The notes under the pieces are model-generated. The model worked only from the letters and a program-made list of their open reading frames with translations, made no database searches and was not told the origin of the DNA. Below, in pieces: positions 35,576-44,785 of a DNA stretch of 64,000 bases. The stretch is from Thalassospira alkalitolerans (GTDB taxonomy: Bacteria; Pseudomonadota; Alphaproteobacteria; Rhodospirillales; Thalassospiraceae): assembly GCF_002115745.1 (NCBI RefSeq), contig NZ_JFKB01000010.1:122129-186128 (forward strand), in the 5' to 3' direction. Both the position numbers and the translations under genes were made by a program. The number at the start of each line of letters is the position of its first letter. Positions within the stretch are counted from its first letter, which is position 1.

Positions 35576-36106
35576 TCAGTCGTCGTTGCGATAGGCTGCC
35601 AGCCGTTCCTGACAATGGCGCATGGTGCGCGCCAATTGCTTTTCCACCGCACTGACAGAAATGCCGTATTTTTTGGCCAGCTTGGTATTCGGAATCCCGT
35701 CTACGCGATGCAAAATAAACATCTCGCGCGCCTTTGGCGACAGCTCCAAAAGGGCACGATCCAGTGCCGAAAGTGCCTGTCGGGATTCGGCATGTTCCTG
35801 TGGCGATGTGGTTTCACACAGCCACAGCTGGCTGGGCAAAATACCGTTCATGGCCTGGGTCCTGCCATAGGTACTGCGATGATGATCAATCACGGCATTT
35901 CGAACGGAAGCATAAAGCACTTTGGTATTGGCTTCTTCTGCACCGCAATCCCCCGATTGCATCAACCGTGCATAGACATCCTGCACAAGCTCGGCGGCAA
36001 TTTCACGATCACGCACGCGGCGCACAACCATGGCAACAAGTTGACGCCGGTGATCTTCAAACAGCTTCGCAAGTGTATTGCCCCAGAAACTCATGACCAC
36101 ACTCAA
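35576..36106 (-). CDS. fecI: ECF sigma factor, FecI-like
   Basis: ECF sigma-70 factor of 176 residues, with region 2 near residues 15-80 (LFEDHRRQLVAMVVRRVRDREIA) and region 4 HTH near 110-165 (LSPKAREMFILHRVDGIPNTKLAKKYGISVSAVEKQL). It should direct transcription of the receptor and probably the siderophore genes. A Fur-box-like sequence lies 86 bases upstream of the start, so iron starvation likely switches this sigma factor on. The ATG at 36106 or one four codons in (36094) could be used. Confidence 0.93.
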   Translation of the reverse strand: MSVVMSFWGNTLAKLFEDHRRQLVAMVVRRVRDREIAAELVQDVYARLMQSGDCGAEEANTKVLYASVRNAVIDHHRSTYGRTQAMNGILPSQLWLCETTSPQEHAESRQALSALDRALLELSPKAREMFILHRVDGIPNTKLAKKYGISVSAVEKQLARTMRHCQERLAAYRNDD

Positions 36107-36191
36107 TCATTACCTATGAAGTCCTGCCCGACGATCACAATAGATGATTACAGGCCGGAAGTCCCCGCAGTGGCGACGGGCGGAACGTATC

Positions 36192-36210
36192 AGTAATGAT
36201 AATCATTTTC
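36192..36210. promoter_or_regulatory. Fur box upstream of fecI
   Basis: The 19 bases at 36192-36210 match the classical Fur consensus at 16 positions, including the central AATGATAATCATT core. It lies in the fecI promoter region (fecI starts at 36106, minus strand). This supports iron repression of the sigma factor and, through it, the siderophore operon. Confidence 0.8.
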
Positions 36211-36343
36211 AATATCATTGCTAATTTTTATGCACGCGTGGATTGATCCCCACTCTCTTTACTGGAATTTCCACGCAACAGCACAGTGATAAAATTTTGC
36301 GCCCTGCATTGTTATGCCAGCTTGCGTAAACTGCAGATGCTTA

Positions 36344-37243
36344 TCAGACAGGCAGCATAGCCCCATGGCACTGAATAACACGGGCCGAAAGCGCCTGACC
36401 GGCCATGATTGCCGTGGCACAATCCGCACCACCAAGACGTTTGGCCAAAAAGGCCGCGTTAAATGAATCCCCCGCACCGGTCGCGTCAACAACCTGTGTC
36501 ACAGGCGGCGTATCAAGCGCGTGAACATTGCCGTCCTGTGAATAACAACACGGATGTTTACCGTTTTTCACAACCACCTCGGCCGCGCCAAGTTCAAGAT
36601 AACGGTGAACCGTTTCCTGTGGTGAAGGATCCCCAAACAAAGTGGATTCATCATCAAAACTGGGCAGGATAATGTTGGAAATTGCCGCAACGGCCGAAAT
36701 GTTTTCCTTGCAGGTTTCCATATCCTGCCAAAGGGCAGGACGAATATTGGGATCGAATACAATGCGGGAATTTTTCGACAACTGCGTTAACAAATTAATC
36801 AACGCGGCACGACGATCAGGTGCCAAAATCGCAAGCGTTATGCCAGACAGGTAAATCACGTCTGCATCACACAATCCCGATGACAGTTCATCAATATTAT
36901 CGGCCATTTGCCGCGCAGCAGAATTTTCCCGCCAATAAGTGAAAACGCGATCGCCCTTTTCCTGATCAATCAGATAAAGCCCCGGCCGTTTACCCGGCAA
37001 TCGCTGAATAGCATCATGGTCAATGCTGGCATCAGCAATGAATTTAACAATGCGATCAGAATACCGATCATCCCCAAGGGCTGTGACATAGCGCACCTGC
37101 CATTCATCTGACGAACTGACATTGCGAAAATGCCAAGCAGTGTTCAACGTATCCCCGGCAATGCCCATTTTCCAATGGTCCAGAGCACCACCCGACATCT
37201 CGATCATGCATTCGCCGATGGCGACAAACCGTTGCATTGTCAT
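36344..37243 (-). CDS. kdgK: 2-keto-3-deoxygluconate kinase (PfkB family)
   Basis: PfkB-family sugar kinase of 299 residues with the opening MTMQRFVAIGECMIEM and the C-terminal signature VDATGAGDSFNAAFLA containing the catalytic Asp. With uxuB and uxuA immediately upstream, KDG kinase (KDG to KDPG) is the expected function. I chose the ATG at 37243 because it forms an ATGA overlap with the uxuB stop; the open frame to 37324 adds a Cys-rich stretch unlike any kinase. It is the last gene of this minus-strand operon. Confidence 0.87.
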   Translation of the reverse strand: MTMQRFVAIGECMIEMSGGALDHWKMGIAGDTLNTAWHFRNVSSSDEWQVRYVTALGDDRYSDRIVKFIADASIDHDAIQRLPGKRPGLYLIDQEKGDRVFTYWRENSAARQMADNIDELSSGLCDADVIYLSGITLAILAPDRRAALINLLTQLSKNSRIVFDPNIRPALWQDMETCKENISAVAAISNIILPSFDDESTLFGDPSPQETVHRYLELGAAEVVVKNGKHPCCYSQDGNVHALDTPPVTQVVDATGAGDSFNAAFLAKRLGGADCATAIMAGQALSARVIQCHGAMLPV

Positions 37244-38694
37244 ACGGCGATTTCTTTTTTGATCGCAGCATCTGCACCGTCCGCCAGCAACAGTGACAAT
37301 CGCGCAATCACAGCATCCCGCCAAACCGGCGTATTTTGCAGTGCTTTTGGCATCCAGCCGGGCAACATGGCAAGACTGTCATAGATTTCGTCAGCCGCCT
37401 GTTTACCCCCCAATGCTTTTATGATTTCACCACCGCGCGGATCATTTAACAGGTCATCGGCCTTACCGGGTTCAGCATCATTGATACGATTACGCATCAC
37501 CGCCATCCAGGCCGCAAGACATAGCGCGAATGTACCAAGTGCCGGGCTTCCCACCGTCAAATCACTTGCCGGTGTAAAAATTCGCTGTGGCAGCTTTTCC
37601 GTACCATCCGTGGCAATTTGACGGGTTTCATGGGCGATTTCCGGATTATGAAAACGATCCACCAGTTCAGCGCCATATTGCGCGAAGTCGATCCCGGCAA
37701 GCGGCGGCATGGTCAGAGCAGCATTTTTCATATGCTGCGCAACAAGACGCGCAAAAGCATCATCAACCATCGCATCGCGCACATAACGATATCGGCCAAG
37801 CTGCCCCAGATAGGCAATCAACGAATGACTGCCATTAAGCATACGAAGTTTCATGCGTTCATAGGGTTCGACATCATCGACCAATATCGCCCCACCAGCT
37901 TCCCATACAGGGCGGCCGTTAGGGAAATTATCTTCGATCACCCATTGCGAAAACGGTTCGGTTTCAATGGCAACCGGATCATCAACACCGGTCAAACGTT
38001 TTGCATCCGCGCGCGTGGTTTGCGTCGCTGCCGGGGTAATCCGGTCCACCATGGTCGATGGAAAGGAAACATTGGTCGCGATCCAATCCGCAAGCCCCCC
38101 ATCAATCCGTAACGCAAAATCAATCACGCCTTTGCACAGCAAAACACCGTTTGATGGCAAATTGTCACAGGAAACAATTGTAAACGGGGAAAGCCCCGCC
38201 ACCTTGCGACGTTTCAACCCCGCAACCAGCAATCCAATCAAACCAGATGGCTTGTCCGGATGAGCAAGATCATGCGCAATCGCCGGATGATCTTGCTGTA
38301 TCTGGCCGGAAAGACGATCAATGCCATAGGCCTTTTCCGTCACCGTAATGGTGACAATCCGGATCGCGGGATCAGAAAGGGCGGCCAGAACAGGTTCAAC
38401 ATCACGGGCCGCCGCAATCGCGTATGACAAGCTGGTGATCCTGCGCGCCTGAGGACCATCCGGGTGACGTTCGATCAGGGTAAACGCACCATCCTGAGCA
38501 TTGAGCGCATCAACGATATCGGTGCTGCGCAAACTGACACCAATAATGTGCCAATCACCACCATGTTGCGCCATCGCCGTATCGGTATAGGCCGCCTGAT
38601 GGGCGCGATGAAAGGCTCCGATGCCAATATGCACGATCCCGACATTGCCGAGTTTTGGATGGTTAATGTCCTCAGATACGGTCCGCCCCGTCAT
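37240..38694 (-). CDS. uxuB: Fructuronate reductase / mannitol dehydrogenase family (UxuB)
   Basis: Polyol/uronate reductase of the mannitol-dehydrogenase family, 484 residues. The N-terminal NAD loop is VGIVHIGIGAFHRAHQAAY, and the catalytic lysine region is ERMKLRMLNGSHSLIAYLG. UxuB interconverts D-fructuronate and D-mannonate with NAD(H). It overlaps both kdgK and uxuA by four bases, so the three catabolic enzymes are co-translated. Mannitol dehydrogenase activity cannot be excluded from sequence, but the neighbours favour fructuronate reductase. Confidence 0.88.
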   Translation of the reverse strand: MTGRTVSEDINHPKLGNVGIVHIGIGAFHRAHQAAYTDTAMAQHGGDWHIIGVSLRSTDIVDALNAQDGAFTLIERHPDGPQARRITSLSYAIAAARDVEPVLAALSDPAIRIVTITVTEKAYGIDRLSGQIQQDHPAIAHDLAHPDKPSGLIGLLVAGLKRRKVAGLSPFTIVSCDNLPSNGVLLCKGVIDFALRIDGGLADWIATNVSFPSTMVDRITPAATQTTRADAKRLTGVDDPVAIETEPFSQWVIEDNFPNGRPVWEAGGAILVDDVEPYERMKLRMLNGSHSLIAYLGQLGRYRYVRDAMVDDAFARLVAQHMKNAALTMPPLAGIDFAQYGAELVDRFHNPEIAHETRQIATDGTEKLPQRIFTPASDLTVGSPALGTFALCLAAWMAVMRNRINDAEPGKADDLLNDPRGGEIIKALGGKQAADEIYDSLAMLPGWMPKALQNTPVWRDAVIARLSLLLADGADAAIKKEIAV

Positions 38695-39926
38695 TTCGCC
38701 GTCCCGCCTTGATCATCGGTCTGATCCATCCGGGCGGAAAGTGCGGTCATCACACCGCGCAATTCAGCCAGTCCCTTAAGGCGGCCAATCGCCGGATAGC
38801 CCGGCTGCCCCTTGCGGTTCAGGTCATCAAGAATGTCATGACCATGATCGGGACGCATCGGGATATTCCAATCTGCGCGGCCTTCTGCCTTGCGGCGTTT
38901 TTCTTCGCGCAAAATCTGTTCGATCAGATCGACCATATTGGTATCGCCACCAAGGTGTTCTGCCTCGTGGAAACTGCACGGCAGGCCTTCGGTTTCACGT
39001 TTGGTATTGCGCAAATGAATGAAATGCACCCGATCCCCCAAACGCGCCATCATGCCCGGCAGATCATTTTCCGGATGCACACCAAGCGATCCCGAACACA
39101 GGGTGATGCCGTTTTCCGGCAGATCAACCGCGTTCATAATATGGGTGTAATCGGCCTCGGTCGACATGATGCGCGGCAAGCCCAAAAGCGCAAAGGGCGG
39201 ATCATCAGGGTGGCAGCACATCCGAATGCCAAGATCACGCGCAACCGGCACGACTTCTTCAAGGAACGCCACAAGATTTGCCCGCAATGTATCGGCACCT
39301 ATATCGGCATAGGTCGCAAGAAGTGCCCGCAAATCATCAAGTGACAGGTTTTCGACCGACCCGGGCAAACCAAATGCCACCGTGCGTTCAAGTTCCGCAC
39401 GGCGCGGCGCACCCATTTCGGAAAATCTGATTTTTGCAGCCTCGACCACGGCCTTGGGATAATCATCTGCCGCGCCATCGCGTTTCAGAATGAAAAGATC
39501 AAACGCAACAAAGTCGGTCAGATCAAACCGCATGCACGTTGCGCCGGTTGAAAGGCGCCAGTTCAGATGCGTTCGGGTCCAGTCAAGAACCGGCATGAAG
39601 TTATAGCAAACAATCCTGATCCCGGAATCGGCCAGATTGCGCAGGCTTTGCTTATAGGCAGCGATGTGATCGCGCCATGGACCAACCTGACGTTTGATCG
39701 CCTCGGAAACAGGAAGGCTTTCCACAACATCCCAGGTCAAACCGGAAGAACCGCCGTCTTTCATGACCGCGATTTCAGCATGACGCTTGGCAATTTCATC
39801 TGGCGTCCAAACCGCACCGCTTGGCACATGGTGAAGGGCTGAAACCACGCCATGCGCACCGGCCTGACAAATATCATCGATGCTGACCAAGTCGTTCGGT
39901 CCGAACCATCTCCAGGTTTGTTTCAT
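38691..39926 (-). CDS. uxuA: Mannonate dehydratase (UxuA)
   Basis: UxuA-type mannonate dehydratase, 411 residues, a little longer than E. coli UxuA. Typical stretches are MKQTWRWFGPNDLVSIDDICQAG at the start, the metal-site region RMCCHPDDPPF, and the C-terminal HGHDILDD. It dehydrates D-mannonate to 2-keto-3-deoxygluconate. The ATG at 39926 gives the canonical start; a longer frame to 39962 adds twelve non-homologous residues. It is the first gene of the uxuA-uxuB-kdgK operon and is divergent from a GntR regulator. Confidence 0.93.
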   Translation of the reverse strand: MKQTWRWFGPNDLVSIDDICQAGAHGVVSALHHVPSGAVWTPDEIAKRHAEIAVMKDGGSSGLTWDVVESLPVSEAIKRQVGPWRDHIAAYKQSLRNLADSGIRIVCYNFMPVLDWTRTHLNWRLSTGATCMRFDLTDFVAFDLFILKRDGAADDYPKAVVEAAKIRFSEMGAPRRAELERTVAFGLPGSVENLSLDDLRALLATYADIGADTLRANLVAFLEEVVPVARDLGIRMCCHPDDPPFALLGLPRIMSTEADYTHIMNAVDLPENGITLCSGSLGVHPENDLPGMMARLGDRVHFIHLRNTKRETEGLPCSFHEAEHLGGDTNMVDLIEQILREEKRRKAEGRADWNIPMRPDHGHDILDDLNRKGQPGYPAIGRLKGLAELRGVMTALSARMDQTDDQGGTAK

Positions 39927-40005
39927 GTGTTTCTCTCTGTATTGGCGTGATGTCTGCAACACCGACTATAACGTGTATGGACAGTATCATGTCATAATTT
40001 TGTTG

Positions 40006-40019
40006 ACTAGTATGGTAGT
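40006..40019. promoter_or_regulatory. Candidate GntR operator in the divergent uxuA/regulator promoter
   Basis: ACTA (40006-40009) and TAGT (40016-40019) flank GTATGG, a short dyad typical in size of FadR-subfamily GntR operators. An overlapping GTCA/TGAC dyad (39991-39994 and 40004-40007) lies next to it. The site is 35 bases before the GntR start and 80 bases from uxuA. Moderate support only. Confidence 0.4.
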
Positions 40020-40053
40020 ATGCATCATGACTCACAAACGCAAGGAGAGATTG

Positions 40054-40764
40054 ATGGGCGATCCCGAACAAAACGACTGGGAAATCACGCAAGATCAGGC
40101 TGTCGGCCCGCAAATCCATCGCATTATTCGCGAACGGATTGTGTGTACCGATCTGTTGCCTGGCGTGCGCCTGTCCGAAGCCGAACTTGCCAAAACTTAT
40201 AATGTCAGCCGCCAACCGGTTCGCGAGGCATTTATCAAGCTTGCCGACGAAGGGCTTTTGGAAGTCCGCCCACAGCGCGGCACCTATGTTCGGAAAATTT
40301 CGGTCGCGGCCGTTCTTGATGCGCGTTTTGTACGCGAAGCGATCGAAGCCGACATCGCCCGTTTTGTCGCAAAAGAACCCGACGATGCCTTTCTTGCCCA
40401 ACTTGAACAATTGATTGCCGATCAACGCAAGGCAATGGAAGGCGACGCCCGTTCGTTCCTGAAACTTGACCACGATTTTCACCGTTGCCTCGCCGAGGCT
40501 GCTGGCAAGAATTATGCATGGAAAGTCGTTGAAGACGTTCGCGCCCAGCTCGACCGGGTGCGTTATCTCAGTTACTTCCAGTTCCCGATGAATGAAATCA
40601 TCGAACAGCATATTCGAATTGTTGCGGCGATCACATCCCGTGATCCCGAAACAGCCAGCGCTGCCATGCGCGAACACCTTCGTGAAATCTTGCATACGCT
40701 GCCCGATATTGCGCGCTCCAGAACGGAGCTTTTTGACAACGCTAATTCCGCGTTGTCACCCTAG
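40054..40764 (+). CDS. GntR-family regulator (FadR subfamily)
   Basis: GntR-type regulator of 236 residues: N-terminal winged HTH (about residues 15-80; LSEAELAKTYNVSRQPVREAF, VRPQRGTYV) and a C-terminal FCD all-helical ligand domain with metal-binding-type residues (D, then H in LDHDFHRCL and further H in EQHIRIV and REHLREI). The ATG at 40054 follows AAGGAGAGA; a longer frame from 39880 would overlap uxuA. Sitting between the two divergent transcripts, it probably represses both until a sugar acid binds. Confidence 0.88.
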   Translation: MGDPEQNDWEITQDQAVGPQIHRIIRERIVCTDLLPGVRLSEAELAKTYNVSRQPVREAFIKLADEGLLEVRPQRGTYVRKISVAAVLDARFVREAIEADIARFVAKEPDDAFLAQLEQLIADQRKAMEGDARSFLKLDHDFHRCLAEAAGKNYAWKVVEDVRAQLDRVRYLSYFQFPMNEIIEQHIRIVAAITSRDPETASAAMREHLREILHTLPDIARSRTELFDNANSALSP

Positions 40765-40788
40765 GCATCACCACACAGGGAGGAAAAG

Positions 40789-41766
40789 ATGCTTAAAATA
40801 AAAACGACCAAAAAACTGATAATCGCCGGTGTTGCAGCCATGCTGATGAGCAATTCTGCCATTGCGGCCGAAATGACCCTTAAGCTTGGCCATCTTGCCA
40901 ATGAACAGAATGCCTGGCACAAGGCCGCCGTTAAATTCGGTGAAGAACTGTCATCGCTTACCGATGGCCGCATCGATGTTCAGGTTTTCCCCAACGAAAC
41001 ACTCGGCAAGGAAGTTGACCTGATCAACGGCATGCAGCTTGGCTCTGTCGATATGACGATCACAGGTGAAACCTTGCAAAACTGGGCACCGATGGCCGCC
41101 CTTCTTGCCGTTCCCTATGCATACGCGACCCTGGAAGACATGGATGCCGTCGCCGATGGTGAAATCGGTGACAAGATCGAACAGCAGATCCTTGAAAAAG
41201 CCCGTATTCGTCCGATTGCCTATTTCGCACGTGGTCCGCGCAACCTGACATCTAGCCGTGCGATCAAAAGCCCGGACGACCTGAACGGCCTTAAACTGCG
41301 CGTACCAAACGTGCCGCTGTTTGTTGACGTCTGGAAATCGCTTGGCGCACAGCCGACCCCGATGGCATTTTCCGAGGTCTTCACCTCGCTTCAGGCTGGA
41401 ACCATCGACGCCCAGGAAAATCCGCTGGCGCTGATTGATTCCGCAAGCTTCTACGAAGTTCAGAAATTCGTGAACAAGACCGAACATGTCCGTTCATGGA
41501 TTTATCTGACCATTTCGGACATCACATGGGGCAAACTTTCCGATGCCGACAAAAATGCCGTCATGGAAGCTGCCAAACGCGCCCAAGCCTATGAGCGCGG
41601 CCTGTTCACCGCTGATGAAGATCGCCTGACCAAGGAACTTCAGGACAAAGGCATGACCTTTGTCGAGGTCGACAAACAGGCATTTGCCCAAAAAGCAAAG
41701 GCCGCCGTACTTGCGAATGTTTCCGATGAAATCCGCCCGATTGTCGAAAACCTTTTCGCGAAGTAA
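40789..41766 (+). CDS. TRAP transporter solute-binding protein (DctP family)
   Basis: Periplasmic TRAP receptor of 325 residues with a signal peptide ending near AIA (residue 26). The conserved carboxylate-binding arginine is R171 in LKLRVPN, and the helix LQAGTIDAQENP follows, as in sugar-acid TRAP receptors. With the DctQ and DctM subunits just downstream it forms a sodium-coupled importer. The neighbouring enzymes suggest an aldonate or uronate such as L-gulonate, D-mannonate or D-fructuronate as cargo; the sequence alone does not distinguish them. Confidence 0.9.
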   Translation: MLKIKTTKKLIIAGVAAMLMSNSAIAAEMTLKLGHLANEQNAWHKAAVKFGEELSSLTDGRIDVQVFPNETLGKEVDLINGMQLGSVDMTITGETLQNWAPMAALLAVPYAYATLEDMDAVADGEIGDKIEQQILEKARIRPIAYFARGPRNLTSSRAIKSPDDLNGLKLRVPNVPLFVDVWKSLGAQPTPMAFSEVFTSLQAGTIDAQENPLALIDSASFYEVQKFVNKTEHVRSWIYLTISDITWGKLSDADKNAVMEAAKRAQAYERGLFTADEDRLTKELQDKGMTFVEVDKQAFAQKAKAAVLANVSDEIRPIVENLFAK

Positions 41767-41823
41767 CTTCGATTGGTTCGGTCGCACTGTTGCGGCCGAA
41801 CCTTTTCACGACGGGGAAGTGAC

Positions 41824-42333
41824 GTGCTTTCTGCCAGATTATATACATCTATCATTGCGCTTTGCCGGATCGGAACAGGGATTGCTTTTGGTATTCTGAT
41901 CGCAACAGTCCTGACACAGGTCTTTTCCCGAACATTCCTGCCAGACTCACCCGTCTGGACCGAAGAATTGACCCGTCATGCATTGCTGTTTTTGGCAGCT
42001 TTTGGCGTTGGGCTTTCATTTCGGAATGGCGAATTGGTCAATGTCGACATCGTTTGCGAAATGTTGCCGCCGCGCATTCAGCGCGCCCTGATGTTTGTTT
42101 CCGCCGGACTAACGGCTGCGTTCTGTCTTGTTCTGCTGTCACCGGCATGGATGTTTGTCTCAATCGGCGAGCTTCAGACCTCGCCCGCCCTTGGTGTCCG
42201 GATGGACTTTATCCACGTCACCGTTTTCATTCTTCTTGCCCTTCTGGCACTTTTTGCGGCTCTGCGGATGATACGTGTCATCACTGGCGCATCCGACGGA
42301 AAACCTGAAGACACGACGAAGGACTTCCCATGA
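41824..42333 (+). CDS. TRAP transporter small membrane subunit (DctQ)
   Basis: DctQ-type protein of about 169 residues with four membrane segments and the family signature FSRTFLPDSPVWTEELTRHALLF. I favour the GTG start at 41824, preceded by GGGGAAG; an ATG at 41773 lies in frame but adds a Cys/Arg-rich leader starting seven bases after the receptor stop. It overlaps dctM by four bases. Confidence 0.82.
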   Translation: MLSARLYTSIIALCRIGTGIAFGILIATVLTQVFSRTFLPDSPVWTEELTRHALLFLAAFGVGLSFRNGELVNVDIVCEMLPPRIQRALMFVSAGLTAAFCLVLLSPAWMFVSIGELQTSPALGVRMDFIHVTVFILLALLALFAALRMIRVITGASDGKPEDTTKDFP

Positions 42334-43604
42334 GCCTCGCGATTTTACTTGGCGTTTTCTTCCTTAGCCTTGTCATTGGCCTTCCTGTTGCCGTGACATT
42401 GGGGCTGTCCTCGCTTTGCTATCTGCTTCTTGAAGGTATTCCGCTTGTCGTGATCCCGCAAAAGATGTTTGCCGGGATGGATGTGTTTGTCCTTCTGTGC
42501 ATTCCGGGCTTTATCCTTGCTGGTAACCTGATGAATGGCGGCGGCATCACACCCCGGATCGTTCGATTTGCCAATGCCATGGTCGGATGGATGCGCGGCG
42601 GGCTTGGCCTGACCAATGTGGCAGGTTCCATGTTGTTTGGCGGTATTTCAGGAACCGCCGTCGCCGATGCAGCATCGATTGGCGGCATGATGATCCCGGG
42701 CATGATCCGGGCGGGCTATACCCCGGCATTTTCCGCCGCCGTCACGGCCGCATCCTCGACCGTTGGACCGATCATTCCGCCCAGCATGCCCATGATCATT
42801 GTTGGCGCGCTATCGGGCATATCGGTGGGCAAAATGTTTATCGCAGGTGCCATTCCGGGCATCATGATGGGCTTGGCCATGATGGTCACCTGTTACATCA
42901 TCGCGGTAAAGCGCGGTTTCCCGCATCAACCATGGCAGGGCTTTGGCGAATTGGCCCGATCCTTTACCGGTGCCTTCTGGGCACTGGCCATGACCGGTCT
43001 GATCATCGGCGGCCTGCTTAGCGGCATCGCAACCCCGACCGAAACCGCCGTGATTGCCAGCGTCTATGCCTTTTTTGTCGGCTGCTTTGTCTATCGCGAA
43101 TTGCCGCTGCGCAAGGTTCCAAAAATCATCATCGACAGTGCGGTAACCGCGGCCGCTATTCTGGCCCTTGTCGGGCTTGCGAATGTATTTGGCTGGATTC
43201 TTGTTTCCGAACGCATCCCACAGATGATTTCGGACGGTGTATTATCAATTACCGATAACAAATACGTCGTTATCTTGCTGATCAATCTGGTTCTGCTGGT
43301 CGTCGGGATGTTCATGGAAACCATTGCGGCCCTGATCATCCTGTTCGTGCCGTTACTGACCCTTGCCACCAACGTCGGTGTTGATCCTATTCATTTCGCG
43401 GTGTTTGCCGTTTTGAACCTGATGATCGGTTTGACCACCCCACCGGTCGGAATTTGCATGTTTATTTGCGCAAACATTGCCAAGGCACCGGTCACCACCG
43501 TAATCCGGGCACTGGCACCGTTCCTTCTGACCAATATCATGATCCTGTTTCTGGTTTCATATATTCCGGCGCTGTCGACCTGGCTGCCGTCCTTGATGGA
43601 GTAA
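42330..43604 (+). CDS. TRAP transporter large membrane subunit (DctM)
   Basis: DctM permease of 424 residues with about twelve membrane segments. Typical signatures are GNLMNGGGIT, GGISGTAVADAASIGGMMIPGM and SSTVGPIIPPSMPMIIVG. It forms the transport channel with the DctQ subunit. The start overlaps dctQ (ATGA), and the dehydrogenase gene begins three bases after its stop. Confidence 0.93.
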   Translation: MSLAILLGVFFLSLVIGLPVAVTLGLSSLCYLLLEGIPLVVIPQKMFAGMDVFVLLCIPGFILAGNLMNGGGITPRIVRFANAMVGWMRGGLGLTNVAGSMLFGGISGTAVADAASIGGMMIPGMIRAGYTPAFSAAVTAASSTVGPIIPPSMPMIIVGALSGISVGKMFIAGAIPGIMMGLAMMVTCYIIAVKRGFPHQPWQGFGELARSFTGAFWALAMTGLIIGGLLSGIATPTETAVIASVYAFFVGCFVYRELPLRKVPKIIIDSAVTAAAILALVGLANVFGWILVSERIPQMISDGVLSITDNKYVVILLINLVLLVVGMFMETIAALIILFVPLLTLATNVGVDPIHFAVFAVLNLMIGLTTPPVGICMFICANIAKAPVTTVIRALAPFLLTNIMILFLVSYIPALSTWLPSLME

Positions 43605-43607
43605 TAA

Positions 43608-44651
43608 ATGCAAACACGTGTTTGCCGTCTGTATGGCCAAAATGATCTTCGGATTGAAACCGAAACCGCCCCTGCCCCCGCACAGGGCGAAGTCCTTGTG
43701 CGCGTCGGGGCCGGTGGTGTTTGCGGATCGGACATGCATTACTATTTCGACGGCGGGATCGGTCAGATCCGGGTGCGCGAACCGATTATTCTGGGCCATG
43801 AAGCAGCCGGGACGATTGTTGCACTGGGTCCGGATGTTACCGATCTTCAAATCGGTCAAAAAGTCGCAATCAATCCAAGCCATCCTTGCGGTACGTGCCG
43901 TTATTGCCAGCAAGACCTGCAACAGCATTGCCTGAATATGAAATTCTTCGGGTCCGCCATGCCGATGCCCCATATTCAGGGTGCCTTCCGCGATCTGGTT
44001 AATGTTGCTCAGAACCAATGTGTGCGCATCAGCGACCAAACAGACATCGGGCGCGCGGCCTGCGCCGAACCCCTTGCCGTTTGTTTGCATGCCGTCGGAC
44101 GTGCCGGTGACCTTGCAGGCAAGAAAGTCCTGATCACCGGGGCAGGCCCCATCGGCAGCCTGTGTGCCGCGGCCGCCAAACGTGCCGGGGCCAGTGAAAT
44201 TGTTGTCACTGATCTTCAGGATTTCGCCCTTGGTGTTGCGCAACAAATGGGGGCAACCAAAACCATCAACATCGCGACCTCAGCGGATGAATTAAAACCG
44301 TACGAACAAGACAAGGGACAGTTTGATGTCTGTCTGGAATGTTCGGCATCCCCGGCAGCCCTTCGATCCGCCATCGCGGTTTTGCGTCCGCAAGGTCTTC
44401 TTGTTCAGGTCGGCGTTGCCGGTGAAATCCCGGTGCCGTTTAACCCACTGGTCGCCAAGGAACTGACGATTACCGGCACATTCCGATTCCACAGCGAATT
44501 TACAGAAGCCGTTCACCTGATTGATACCGGCGCAATTGACGTGGCCCCGGTGATCACCCAGACCTTCCCGCTTGAAACAGCACAGGAAGCCTTTGACATC
44601 GCGCGTGATCGCAGCAAATCGGTTAAGGTTCAGCTATCCTTCGCAAGCTGA
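43608..44651 (+). CDS. Zinc-dependent dehydrogenase, L-idonate/L-gulonate 5-dehydrogenase type
   Basis: Medium-chain zinc dehydrogenase of 347 residues. Catalytic-zinc ligands are C39 and H64-E65 (ILGHEAAG), structural-zinc cysteines are C94, C97, C100 and C108, and the NAD loop is ITGAGPIGSLCAAA. It resembles L-idonate 5-dehydrogenase and the related L-gulonate dehydrogenases. L-gulonate oxidation at C5 gives D-fructuronate, exactly the substrate of the divergently encoded UxuB. No uronate isomerase gene is present, so L-gulonate is my preferred substrate; L-idonate to 5-ketogluconate is the alternative. A strong terminator follows. Confidence 0.85.
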   Translation: MQTRVCRLYGQNDLRIETETAPAPAQGEVLVRVGAGGVCGSDMHYYFDGGIGQIRVREPIILGHEAAGTIVALGPDVTDLQIGQKVAINPSHPCGTCRYCQQDLQQHCLNMKFFGSAMPMPHIQGAFRDLVNVAQNQCVRISDQTDIGRAACAEPLAVCLHAVGRAGDLAGKKVLITGAGPIGSLCAAAAKRAGASEIVVTDLQDFALGVAQQMGATKTINIATSADELKPYEQDKGQFDVCLECSASPAALRSAIAVLRPQGLLVQVGVAGEIPVPFNPLVAKELTITGTFRFHSEFTEAVHLIDTGAIDVAPVITQTFPLETAQEAFDIARDRSKSVKVQLSFAS

Positions 44652-44674
44652 TCCGATCCTTGCCGACCACATGC

Positions 44675-44712
44675 AAAAGGCCGCTAAACCATATGGTTTA
44701 GTGGCCTTTTTT
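44675..44712. terminator. Strong Rho-independent terminator between convergent genes
   Basis: AAAGGCC-GCTAAACC pairs with GGTTTAG(T)GGCC-TTT around a central ATAT, followed by a run of seven T's on the plus strand and preceded by A's, so it can act in both directions. It separates the TRAP/dehydrogenase operon from the convergent tectonin gene. Confidence 0.9.
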
Positions 44713-44785
44713 TAAATTTAACGTCGGGCGCCGCGACGCGGCCAACAGGTGACAGGAAAGGGCGTTATGAATTTAGGTTCAAACC

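Noticed and set aside
39874..40695. 273-codon minus-strand ORF over the GntR gene
   Set aside because: The GntR protein on the plus strand has both expected domains and a good ribosome site; the minus frame reads through its reverse complement.
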